Positions 15,059-21,772 of a stretch of DNA of 24,230 bases are shown one piece after another. Source of the DNA: Deltaproteobacteria bacterium (GTDB lineage: Bacteria > Bdellovibrionota > UBA1018 > UBA923); assembly GCA_016194795.1 (NCBI GenBank), contig JACQAX010000063.1:1-24230 (forward strand), in the 5' to 3' direction. The stretch's first letter is position 1, and the number at the start of each line of letters is the position of its first letter. The position numbers and the translations under genes are program-made. A model generated the notes under the pieces. It was given only the letters and a program-made list of their open reading frames with translations. It was not told the origin of the DNA and ran no database searches.

Positions 15059-15475
15059 TTACTTCTTCCCGAGAGCCTCTTGAAGCTCCCCGCGCTCGTA
15101 CATCTCGGTGACGATGTCGCAGCCGCCGATGAACTTGCCGTTGATGAAGATCTGCGGCACGGTCGGCCACTGCGTGAACTGCTCGAGCGCGTCCCACATC
15201 GGATCATCGGAGAGCACGTCAAAGTGCGCGAGGTTTTTCACGCCGGCAGCCGTCAGAACCTGACAGGGCGTCAGCGCGTGCACGTTGTTGGAGGCCACTT
15301 CGTCCTTGAACAGGTCGAAGACCATGCGGTGCTGCTCGAGCAGCGTTCGCCCGGCGAACGCCGATGATACGATGACCGCCTGCCAGTGGTCCTGGGTGCC
15401 GGTGAGGTCGATGAGCTCAGCTTGGGTTCCCGGGGCGAGAGTCTCGATCCGGGCTTTGATTTCTTGCGCTTTCAT
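15059..15475 (-). CDS. BolA domain fused to a truncated monothiol glutaredoxin
   Basis: 138 residues. Residues 1-~75 are a complete BolA/IbaG-like domain: EIKARIETLAP, then DHWQAVIVSSAFAGRTLLEQHRMVF, then VHALTPCQVLT with the conserved ligand His66. Residues ~77-138 match the second half of a Grx4/GrxD monothiol glutaredoxin: HFDVL, WPTVPQIFINGKFIGGCD (cis-Pro loop, glutathione-binding GGCD with Cys119) and EMYERGELQEAL. The first half of Grx, with the CGFS iron-sulfur ligand, is missing; the only Cys near the junction is Cys71. BolA and CGFS-Grx normally form a [2Fe-2S]-bridged heterodimer in iron homeostasis. Here both partners are in one chain without the Grx ligand. It is divergent from cyaY. 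Confidence 0.8.
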   Translation of the reverse strand: MKAQEIKARIETLAPGTQAELIDLTGTQDHWQAVIVSSAFAGRTLLEQHRMVFDLFKDEVASNNVHALTPCQVLTAAGVKNLAHFDVLSDDPMWDALEQFTQWPTVPQIFINGKFIGGCDIVTEMYERGELQEALGKK

Positions 15476-15550
15476 TCGTTCTGACCGTTTAGCACGGGTA
15501 AGGACAAGGCTTCAAGGTTCATGTAGAGGTGTGGTACCGTGGAGGTCACG

Positions 15551-15880
15551 ATGGATGAGAAGGAATATCGACGGATTGTCGACGGCACGTTCAGGAGGCT
15601 CGAGAAGGCCTTTGACTCGGTCGACCCCGACGTGGCCGAGTTCGAGCTCTCGCAGGGCTCGATCACGATCCTGTTCAGCGATCGCAGCAAGTGCATCCTG
15701 AGCACCCAGCCGTCGGTGCGCCAGATCTGGCTGGCCGCCGCCTCGCGTGGCCGGGCGTATCATTTCGATTTCGACCCGGCGTCGGAGCGCTGGCTCGACG
15801 ACAAGGGTAAGGGCGTCGAGCTCCTCGAGTACGTGCGCGTGCTCGTCAAGGAGACGGCCGGGGTCGAGCTGAGCCTGTGA
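15551..15880 (+). CDS. cyaY: Frataxin-like iron donor CyaY
   Basis: 109 residues from ATG 15551, with GGAGGT at 15541-15546; an in-frame GTG at 15539 is less likely. Length and layout match CyaY: an acidic first helix (MDEKEYRRIVDGTFRRLEKAFD and DPDVAEFEL) supplying the iron-binding ridge, then strands SITILFSDRSKCIL and QPSVRQIWLAAASRGRAYHF, then DPASERWLDDKG and a C-terminal helix. Frataxins bind iron and modulate IscS-driven Fe-S cluster assembly in the cytoplasm. It faces the BolA-Grx gene across 75 bases, an apt iron/Fe-S pairing. Its TGA overlaps the GTG start of the methyltransferase by four bases (GTGA), implying translational coupling. Confidence 0.9.
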   Translation: MDEKEYRRIVDGTFRRLEKAFDSVDPDVAEFELSQGSITILFSDRSKCILSTQPSVRQIWLAAASRGRAYHFDFDPASERWLDDKGKGVELLEYVRVLVKETAGVELSL

Positions 15881-17025
15881 TCGGGACAGAGTTCATCTTC
15901 ATCACCTGCCAAGCCGGAGCCGAGAGCGTGCTCAAACACGAGGTTTCCCGCGAGTGGCCCACGTTCAAGCTGGCGTACTCGCGTCCCGGCTTCATCACCT
16001 TCAAGGTCGCGCCTGACGCCGACGTCGGGCCCGGCTTCGACCTGCGCTGCGTCTTCGCTCGGGCCTACGGCATCTCGCTCGGCAAAGCGGAGGGCTCGAC
16101 CACCGCCGAGCGCGCCATGTTCGCCGCGATGCTCGCCCGCCAACGCCTTCCGGGGCAGCTGCGGCTCAACGTCTGGGAGCGCGAGAAGACCGATCCTTCG
16201 TTCCAGCAGCCCGAAGAGCCTTCGGGCGAGCCGAGCCCGCTCGTGCGCGAGGCCGAGAGCGCGATCCGCGCGGCGCAGGACGGGCTTTTTCTTCCCGAGG
16301 GCGAGGCCGGCAACGGCGACGTCGTCTTCAGCGTGGTGCTCGTCGAGCCCGACGAGTGGTGGATCGGCTACCACCTCCATTCGCGCTACCATAGGCCGTG
16401 GTCGGGCGGGCTGGCGAAGTTCACCTTGCCGGCCGCCGCGCCGTCGCGCGCGTATCTCAAGCTGCGCGAAGGGATCAATTGGCCCGGGTTGCCGGTGAAG
16501 AAGGGCGAGGTCGCCTTGGAGCTGGGCAGCGCCCCCGGCGGCGCGAGCCTCGCGCTGCTCGAGCAGGGGCTGAGCGTGATCGGCGTCGATCCCGCCGACA
16601 TGGACAAGAGCGTGGTCGCGCACGAGGGCTTCCGCCACGTCCGCCTCCAGGCCAAGCAGCTCAAGCCCGAGGATACGGGAGCGGTCGACTGGCTCTTCTC
16701 CGACATGAACGTCGACCCCTACGACGCCGTCGACGCGGTCGAGAAGGTGATGAAGGGGCTCGGCACGGTGGCGCCGCAGCGCCTGCTCGGTGCGCTGCTC
16801 ACGCTCAAGCTCACGAGCTGGACGAAGCCGCTCGAGGTGCCCGAGCTCGTGCGCAAGCTCATGGAGCGGCTGCTTACGGTCGGTTTCGTGCGCGTGCAGG
16901 CGGGCCAGCTCTTCTACAACCGGCGCGAGGTCTGCGTGGCGTGCTTCACGCCGGCTGGCGAGCTGCGGCTGAACCCGCCGGCCGCGCCGGCCGAAAAAAA
17001 ACAGACCCGGACGGGGCGCCGTTGA
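15877..17025 (+). CDS. RlmM-like 23S rRNA 2'-O-methyltransferase
   Basis: 382 residues, starting with GTG 15877 inside the cyaY stop (GTGA overlap). The N-terminus (FIFITCQAGAESVLKHEV, SRPGFITFKV) resembles the THUMP-like N-domain of RlmM. The C-terminal half is an RrmJ/FtsJ Rossmann fold: SAM motif ALELGSAPGGASLALLE (~residue 213), acidic loop VIGVDPADMD, catalytic-type WLFSDMNVDP and LLTLKLTSW (Lys ~311), and a final GQLFYNRREVCVACF that parallels the E. coli RlmM ending. RlmM methylates C2498 of 23S rRNA before 50S assembly; the exact target here is inferred. Middle residues ~110-150 differ from E. coli. The last ~20 residues are Pro/Ala/Lys-rich, and their DNA also holds an opposite-strand terminator. 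Confidence 0.8.
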   Translation: MIGTEFIFITCQAGAESVLKHEVSREWPTFKLAYSRPGFITFKVAPDADVGPGFDLRCVFARAYGISLGKAEGSTTAERAMFAAMLARQRLPGQLRLNVWEREKTDPSFQQPEEPSGEPSPLVREAESAIRAAQDGLFLPEGEAGNGDVVFSVVLVEPDEWWIGYHLHSRYHRPWSGGLAKFTLPAAAPSRAYLKLREGINWPGLPVKKGEVALELGSAPGGASLALLEQGLSVIGVDPADMDKSVVAHEGFRHVRLQAKQLKPEDTGAVDWLFSDMNVDPYDAVDAVEKVMKGLGTVAPQRLLGALLTLKLTSWTKPLEVPELVRKLMERLLTVGFVRVQAGQLFYNRREVCVACFTPAGELRLNPPAAPAEKKQTRTGRR

Positions 17026-17052
17026 ACCGCTAGGGGGGCGCCCCCGTCCGGG
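16994..17052 (-). terminator. Intrinsic terminator overlapping the methyltransferase 3' end
   Basis: The arm at 17006-17020 pairs with 17037-17052 in a ~15-base GC-rich stem with one bulged base. On the minus strand it is followed by TCTG and an eight-T run (A-run 16994-17001 on the plus strand). It terminates the secreted-protein gene at 17081-17620. The T-run encodes the lysines near the end of the convergent methyltransferase. Confidence 0.75.
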
Positions 17053-17080
17053 CCGTACTGCTGGAGCTTGCCGGCAGAGA

Positions 17081-17620
17081 TTACTCGGCGTCGTTCTGCG
17101 TGTGCACGTAGACCGGGCGAAGGGCGTCGCCGCTGAAGGTCGAGCGGGTTTCGATCTCGCGGCGTTCGACGCGATGGTAGCCCTGGGTCTTGTAGACGAC
17201 CTCGGTGGCTTCGAGGGCGGCGAAGGTCGGGCAGCGGTTGGAGCGGTTGTCGCGGACGGACAGCGACTGGAGCGTGCCGTCGACCGGGCGCCGGTCGAGC
17301 TTGGCGTGGACGATGCGTGAGCCGCAGGCGTCGGTGAGGCGCTCGACGATCGGCAGCGACACCACGATGGGCATCGGCATCATCTGGGCGCACATCGCGC
17401 GCGGGGGGCAGTAGAAGCGGCGGGGCATGACGAGCGTCGCGGTGCCCTTGGCGTAATCGAGAGTGATGCTCGCGCTCTCCACCTGGTTCTTGTACGGCAG
17501 CTGTTCGTCGAGATCGACGTGGGTGAGGTCGGCGCTCCACACGGGCGGCATCGGGCTGCGGGCGTGGGCGGCGGTGACGAGGCTCAGACAGGCGGCGACG
17601 GACAGGATGACGGTTTTCAT
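17081..17620 (-). CDS. Secreted protein of unknown function
   Basis: 179 residues; AGGGAG at 17629-17634 is eight bases before the ATG. The signal peptide is MKTVILSVAACLSLVTAAHA (cleavage near AHA^RSP). The mature chain is beta-rich with four Cys: YCPPRAMCAQ (two, close together), DACGS and SNRCPTF, so one or two disulfides are likely. No family is recognised. It is bounded by a strong terminator on its 3' side and by a 259-base AT-rich gap upstream, so it looks monocistronic. The gap 17621-17879 shows no ORF; it contains poly-A/T runs and the coiled-coil gene promoter. Confidence 0.8.
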   Translation of the reverse strand: MKTVILSVAACLSLVTAAHARSPMPPVWSADLTHVDLDEQLPYKNQVESASITLDYAKGTATLVMPRRFYCPPRAMCAQMMPMPIVVSLPIVERLTDACGSRIVHAKLDRRPVDGTLQSLSVRDNRSNRCPTFAALEATEVVYKTQGYHRVERREIETRSTFSGDALRPVYVHTQNDAE

Positions 17621-17811
17621 TTCTTATACTCCCTATTCAAAAAAATTTGTGACCCCTAGCGGACGAGAAGAGAGATAGCCATCGAACTCAAGAATGGAAA
17701 CTTATTCGTTCTAATACTAATCAATCAGTTTTAATAATGGGTTAAGCCGGGCGAAGCGGTTTTTGCCGAGGGAAGCGGCAGTTTCTGCCAGCCGACGCTC
17801 GTTGCCGGGTA

Positions 17812-17838
17812 TTGCGTTCAAGCCAGCTCGGATACAAT
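17812..17838 (+). promoter_or_regulatory. Candidate promoter of the coiled-coil gene
   Basis: TTGCGT (17812-17817) and TACAAT (17833-17838) are 15 bases apart. The -10 lies inside GGATACAATCGAGC, which is repeated before the barrel gene at 12975. The predicted start near 17845 leaves room for GAGGGAG (17861-17867) ahead of ATG 17880. Confidence 0.45.
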
Positions 17839-17879
17839 CGAGCTAGGTCTCTACTCCATGGAGGGAGCAGAAACAGGTC

Positions 17880-19829
17880 ATGGATATTTCGAAGACTGAA
17901 GCCAATCGCGAAGTCGAATCGCTCAAGCGGCAGCTCAAGGACCGCGAGATCGACCATTCGCGCGAGACCGACAACCTTCGCCAGGCGCAGCGCGAGCAGA
18001 TCGACGCGCTCAGCGACGCGCAGAAGTCGTCGCTCGACCGCGTTCGCCAGAACAGCGAAGAGGCGTTTCAGACCACTCGCGAGAAGTTCGACGAGGAGAT
18101 CAACAAGAACACCGATTATTACCAGAAGGCGCTGAAGGACGAGCGCGCCGAGGGTTACGACCGGTACGGACGCCTCTCCAACGAGGCGTCGCGCGACCGC
18201 GCGCAGACCGCCGACCGCAGCATGAAGGCGTTGAACGAGATGCGCGAGGGCGACGAGTCGCGCCTGGCCGCCGAGCGCGAGAACTCCTCCCGCACCGTCA
18301 AGAAGATGCAGGGCTCGTTCCAGGAGGAGCGCGCCAAGCTCGAGCAGGCCACCAACGACAAGCTCGCGCGCAAGGACAAGGCGCTCCAGGATTCGGCCGA
18401 CGCGCAGAAGCGCAACGCCAGCACGCGCGTCGACGACGGCCTGAGGCGCGCGGCCGAAGAGTCGCAGCGCGACCGCATGTCGGCCGACCACCGGTACCAT
18501 AAGCTCGCCGAAGACTCGAAGAACGAGCATGAGCACACGCTCAACGCCTTCGCCACCCGCGAGGCGCAGCTCGTGAACGACAAGACCTTCGCCGAGCGCG
18601 ACACCACCCGTCGCGCCCAGGCCGCCTTCGACGAGTATCGCGAGCGCACCTCGCGCGCGATGAAGCAGTCGATCTCCGACGGCAACACGCAGGCCGGCGA
18701 GCAGCGCCGCCAGACCGACGCCAAGATAGCGAAGCTTTCGGCCGACGGCGAGTCCGACCGCCAGCGGCTGCGCAACGAGTTCCGCTCGGCCGAGGCCGAC
18801 CTCACGGCCCGCAACCAGATGGACCGCGACCGCGCCGAGCTCCAGGCCGAGCTTTCCAGCAAGAGGCATCGCCAGGAGGTCGCGGCCGTCCAGACCGCCT
18901 CGACCGACAACAGCTCGCTCACCAACGATCTCATGAAGGACCATTACAACGAGACCCTCCACGATCTCAACGACACGAGCAAGCGCAACTTCGAGAAGTT
19001 CCAGGCCACGGCGCAGCGGCACATCGCCGAGGCCGACATGCGAAGCTCGTCCGATCTGGGCGAGATCGAGCGCCTGAAGGCCAAGGAGCTCAACCAGCAG
19101 TCGGTCGCCCACTCGCGCGATCGCCACCAGCTGATCCGCGCCTACGAGAGTCGCCAGAGCGCCTCCGACGACCTGCACGAGCGGCAGACGGCGGCCCTCA
19201 AAGAGAAGGTCGGCGAGGACATCATCGCCGTCAACGACAAGGCCGCCAAGGAGCTGCGCCAAAACAACCTCGAGGCCACCACGCAGATCTACGGCGCCAA
19301 GCGCCAGCTCGGCGATCTCGCCACGGAGATGGACTACCAGCGCCGGAGCGAGCTCTCCGCGGCCGACGACAAGTATCGCGAGCGCGTCAAGCGCGTGACG
19401 GAAACCTACAACCGCCACATCATGACGACGCAGGACGCGTTCGACGAGGCCAACAACGAGTTCAAGGCCGAGAGCCACATGCAGATGGCCAAGGCGCGGG
19501 GCGACGCCGAGCACGAGAAGCGCATCGCGCTCATGGAGATGATCTCCAAGAACCGCGCGATCATGGCCGGCTACGAGTCGAAGATGAGCTCGATGAAGGA
19601 CGACCACGACGCCGAGCTCGCCAAGATGAAGTCCGACAACGACAAGGCCATGCGCGAGACGATGAAGCGCGCGCGCGAGCAGATCGAAACCGATCGTTCG
19701 TTGCACCAGCGCGAGCTCGCCGCCAAGGAAGTCCAGACCAAGGAAAAGCTCAAGCTCCAGGAAGAGGCTTTCCGCGACACGGTCGAGAAGCTCAAGCGGA
19801 GCCAGGAAGCTCAGATCCGCAAAGCCTGA
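17880..19829 (+). CDS. Long uninterrupted coiled-coil rod protein
   Basis: 649 residues, almost entirely charged or polar (Glu, Asp, Lys, Arg, Gln, Ala). There is no Pro, Cys or Trp anywhere and no signal peptide or membrane segment. Hydrophobic residues recur with heptad-like spacing, so it should form one continuous helical rod; at ~0.15 nm per residue that is roughly 95 nm if unbroken. Such proteins act as cytoskeletal filaments or scaffolds; Bdellovibrio Ccrp, an intermediate-filament-like protein important for cell shape, is a functional analogue, though I cannot show homology. It starts after GAGGGAG and ends 116 bases before flagellin, so a role near the flagellum or cell pole is possible but unproven. 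The antisense strand is also open for 712 codons, a codon-bias artefact. Confidence 0.8.
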   Translation: MDISKTEANREVESLKRQLKDREIDHSRETDNLRQAQREQIDALSDAQKSSLDRVRQNSEEAFQTTREKFDEEINKNTDYYQKALKDERAEGYDRYGRLSNEASRDRAQTADRSMKALNEMREGDESRLAAERENSSRTVKKMQGSFQEERAKLEQATNDKLARKDKALQDSADAQKRNASTRVDDGLRRAAEESQRDRMSADHRYHKLAEDSKNEHEHTLNAFATREAQLVNDKTFAERDTTRRAQAAFDEYRERTSRAMKQSISDGNTQAGEQRRQTDAKIAKLSADGESDRQRLRNEFRSAEADLTARNQMDRDRAELQAELSSKRHRQEVAAVQTASTDNSSLTNDLMKDHYNETLHDLNDTSKRNFEKFQATAQRHIAEADMRSSSDLGEIERLKAKELNQQSVAHSRDRHQLIRAYESRQSASDDLHERQTAALKEKVGEDIIAVNDKAAKELRQNNLEATTQIYGAKRQLGDLATEMDYQRRSELSAADDKYRERVKRVTETYNRHIMTTQDAFDEANNEFKAESHMQMAKARGDAEHEKRIALMEMISKNRAIMAGYESKMSSMKDDHDAELAKMKSDNDKAMRETMKRAREQIETDRSLHQRELAAKEVQTKEKLKLQEEAFRDTVEKLKRSQEAQIRKA

Positions 19830-19906
19830 CCCTCGCGCCCAGCCGGGCCAAGGGCAGACTTTGCCGCCTTTGCTCGTCAAAATACCATACTAATAAGATC
19901 AGCTAT

Positions 19907-19940
19907 TAATTTGGCCGGCCAATAACCGACTAAATTAGTA
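19907..19940 (+). promoter_or_regulatory. Flagellin control region: FliA-like boxes and a GGCCGGCC palindrome
   Basis: TAAT (19907-19910) and ACCGACTAA (19925-19933) are spaced like a degenerate sigma-28 promoter (consensus TAAA-N15-GCCGATAA), with a start expected about six bases before ATG 19946. Between them TTGGCCGGCCAA (19911-19922) is a perfect 12-base palindrome, a possible operator. ACTAA-A-TTAGT (19929-19939) forms a second inverted repeat. Confidence 0.4.
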
Positions 19941-19945
19941 CTGGT

Positions 19946-20779
19946 ATGGCACTCAGAATCGCTACAAACGTAGAAAGCCTTTCGTCGCAACGCTCGCTCG
20001 GGATCAACCGGGAGGCGATGAACCGCTCGCTCGAAAAGCTCGCCACCGGCGAGCGCATCGTGCGCGCGGCCGACGACGCGGCCGGCCTCTCGATTTCCGA
20101 GAAGATGAAGGCCGAGATCCGCAGCACGGCCCAGGCCTCGCGCAACGCCAACGACGCCATCTCGCTCGTCCAGACGGCCGAGGGCGGCTACAACGAGATC
20201 CAGAACATTCTCATCCGCGTGCGCGAGCTCTCGATGCAATCCGCCAGCGACACCGTCGGCAACGGCGAGCGCGGCTTCACCGACAAGGAAGTGCAGGGGC
20301 TTCTCAGCGAAGTCGACCGCATCGCCAAGTCGACGGTTTTCAACAACACGCACCTGCTCGACGGCAGCACGGGCGTGCTCGAGTTCCAGGTGGGCACGCA
20401 CAACAACCCCGAGCTCGACCGCCTGAACTACGACTCGAGCCACATGAACGTCACGCGCGAGCGCCTCGGCATGGTGGACATGCACGTGCGCGACAAGGAG
20501 AACGCGCAGGGCAACCTCGACCGCCTCGACAAGGTGATCGAGACGGTGAACTCGCAGCGCGCCGAGCTCGGCGCGTTCCAGAACCGGCTCACGTCGACGA
20601 TCGCCAACCTGGCCGTCGCGCGCGAGAACATGGAGGCGTCCAACAGCCGCATCCGCGACACCGACGTCGCCTCCGAGTCGAGCGAGCTCACCAAGCGCAA
20701 CATCCTCATGCAGGCCGGCACCGCGATGCTCGCCCAGGCCAACGCCGCTCCCAACATCGCCCTCAAGCTTCTCGGCTAG
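19946..20779 (+). CDS. fliC: Flagellin
   Basis: 277 residues. It begins MALRIATNVESLSSQRSLG and contains the D0/D1 hallmarks LEKLATGERIVRAADDAAGLSISEKMKAEIR and the VQTAEGGYNEIQNILIRVRELS helix; the C-terminal D1/D0 part has LGAFQNRLTSTIANL and ends with MLAQANAAPNIALKLLG. The variable D2/D3 region is absent, giving a compact filament subunit like the ~276-residue flagellins of Bdellovibrio. It is exported by the flagellar type III system and so has no signal peptide. There is no Shine-Dalgarno; FliA-like boxes lie very close to the ATG. No other flagellar gene is in the window. Confidence 0.95.
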   Translation: MALRIATNVESLSSQRSLGINREAMNRSLEKLATGERIVRAADDAAGLSISEKMKAEIRSTAQASRNANDAISLVQTAEGGYNEIQNILIRVRELSMQSASDTVGNGERGFTDKEVQGLLSEVDRIAKSTVFNNTHLLDGSTGVLEFQVGTHNNPELDRLNYDSSHMNVTRERLGMVDMHVRDKENAQGNLDRLDKVIETVNSQRAELGAFQNRLTSTIANLAVARENMEASNSRIRDTDVASESSELTKRNILMQAGTAMLAQANAAPNIALKLLG

Positions 20780-20857
20780 TTAGCCCCGGGCCACCTTTTC
20801 CACGATCGCTGAACGTTCCCGTCGCATCCTCTTTCCAGGACGAAGGAGGACCCGATT

Positions 20858-21508
20858 ATGCGATGCAAGTCATGTTTATTTTTGGTCATGCTGGCGCTGG
20901 GCGCGGCGGGCTGCGATCTGAACAGCAAGATCGACGTGCCCACCGACTACACGATGCGGCTCGAGGGCGACCTGCAGACCGGCAGCAGCCAGAGCGACGG
21001 CAAGGGCGGTGGCCGTGGTGGAAAGGATTCGTTTCCGCCGCCCTTCCACGGGATGGATCTCTCGGGAAACTCGGTGAGCTACGAGGCCGATCCCCACGGC
21101 TTTGACGGCTCGACAAGCGGCGCCTATCCGTGCGACGGCACCCGCCATGCCGACGTCGAGGTCGAGCGCGTGATGGCGCCGATCCGCGACGTGCTCATGT
21201 ACCGGCCCTGGAGCGTCAACGAGCGCGCGTGGCGGGAGCTGACCGCGCCCCTCGACGACCTGAACATCCGGACGGTGAGCGTGAAGATCGGCGCTCCGGC
21301 GTTCTGGCGGCTGTCGAGCGAGGACGTTCTCGCGTACTCGCGCTCGTACCTCGGGCGCCAGAGCGTGCGGCCGATCGCCGACTACCTCCTCGACGCGGAG
21401 CTGTCGCTGAAGTGCTACCTCTATGACGAGGCGGGGCTGCCGGTCGACTTCGGCGGCGCCGAGGGCGCGGAGTATTGCCGCGACAAGATGGGGCTCGAGC
21501 TCGACTAG
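20858..21508 (+). CDS. Lipoprotein of unknown function
   Basis: 216 residues with AAGGAGGA at 20843-20850, seven bases before ATG. The signal MRCKSCLFLVMLALGAAGC has a good lipobox (GAAGC, Cys19). After a Gly/Ser-rich linker (~40-60) comes a folded-looking region with PCDGTRHADVEVERVMAP, a YRPWSVNERAWREL helix, AFWRLSSEDVLAYSRSYL and Cys pairs (LKCYLYD, AEYCRDK). No family is recognised. Its stop overlaps the stop of the convergent binding-protein fragment by three bases. The gap before it (20780-20857) shows only a short GGCTA/TAGCC palindrome and no convincing promoter. Confidence 0.75.
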   Translation: MRCKSCLFLVMLALGAAGCDLNSKIDVPTDYTMRLEGDLQTGSSQSDGKGGGRGGKDSFPPPFHGMDLSGNSVSYEADPHGFDGSTSGAYPCDGTRHADVEVERVMAPIRDVLMYRPWSVNERAWRELTAPLDDLNIRTVSVKIGAPAFWRLSSEDVLAYSRSYLGRQSVRPIADYLLDAELSLKCYLYDEAGLPVDFGGAEGAEYCRDKMGLELD

Positions 21509-21714
21509 GGCGCGAGCGGGACCGAGACGCGCGAGAGCACGCCGAAGATGCGCCGGTTGTCCGAGAGAAAGAGCTTCTGGCCGAGGTAGACCTCGCGAAG
21601 GTCGTCCACCGTCAGCGTGGCGTTGTGGCCCGCGACGAGGTCGGTGGCGACGACGTACGCCGGCGCGGCCGAGGCGGCGGTGGTGAAAACGAGCAGCGCG
21701 GTTGCGAGCAGCAT
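21505..21714 (-). pseudogene. Truncated phosphate-binding (PstS-like) periplasmic protein
   Basis: Only 69 residues: a signal peptide (MLLATALLVFTTAASA) followed by a short stretch, AAPAYVVATDLVAGHNATLTVDDLREVYLGQKLFLSDNRRIFGVL, that reads like the start of small phosphate ABC transporter substrate-binding-like proteins (elements 'DLRxIFLGKxxxWxxG'). Relatives are about 130-150 residues; the second half, usually carrying a FWxxxxFTG segment, is missing because the frame stops in the 3' end of the lipoprotein gene. I call it truncated and probably non-functional, though a short secreted peptide cannot be excluded. It is divergent from the porin-like gene, an arrangement expected of a binding protein/barrel/sensor set. 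Confidence 0.5.
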
Positions 21715-21733
21715 GAAACAAATTAACGCTCGA

Positions 21734-21762
21734 TTGACCTGGCAAAGTCAATCTGAAATACT
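21734..21762 (+). promoter_or_regulatory. Sigma-70-type promoter of the porin-like gene
   Basis: TTGACC (21734-21739, 5 of 6 matches) and AATACT (21757-21762, 4 of 6) are separated by exactly 17 bases. The predicted start near 21769 lies about four bases before GTG 21773. This supports GTG rather than the in-frame ATG at 21713, which is upstream of the promoter. Confidence 0.55.
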
Positions 21763-21772
21763 CTTCGGCACC

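Noticed and set aside
17858..17899. 13-codon ORF overlapping the start of the coiled-coil gene, considered as a leader peptide
   Set aside because: Its ATG precedes the GAGGGAG site that serves the main gene, and nothing suggests it is translated.
17742..19880. 712-codon minus-strand frame opposite the coiled-coil gene
   Set aside because: Leu/Val/Ala-rich product arises from reading GAG/GCC/CGC codons backwards; no start context or family motif.
20777..20790. GGCTAGTTAGCC at the flagellin stop as a terminator
   Set aside because: A five-base stem with a two-base loop and no adjacent T-run; too weak.
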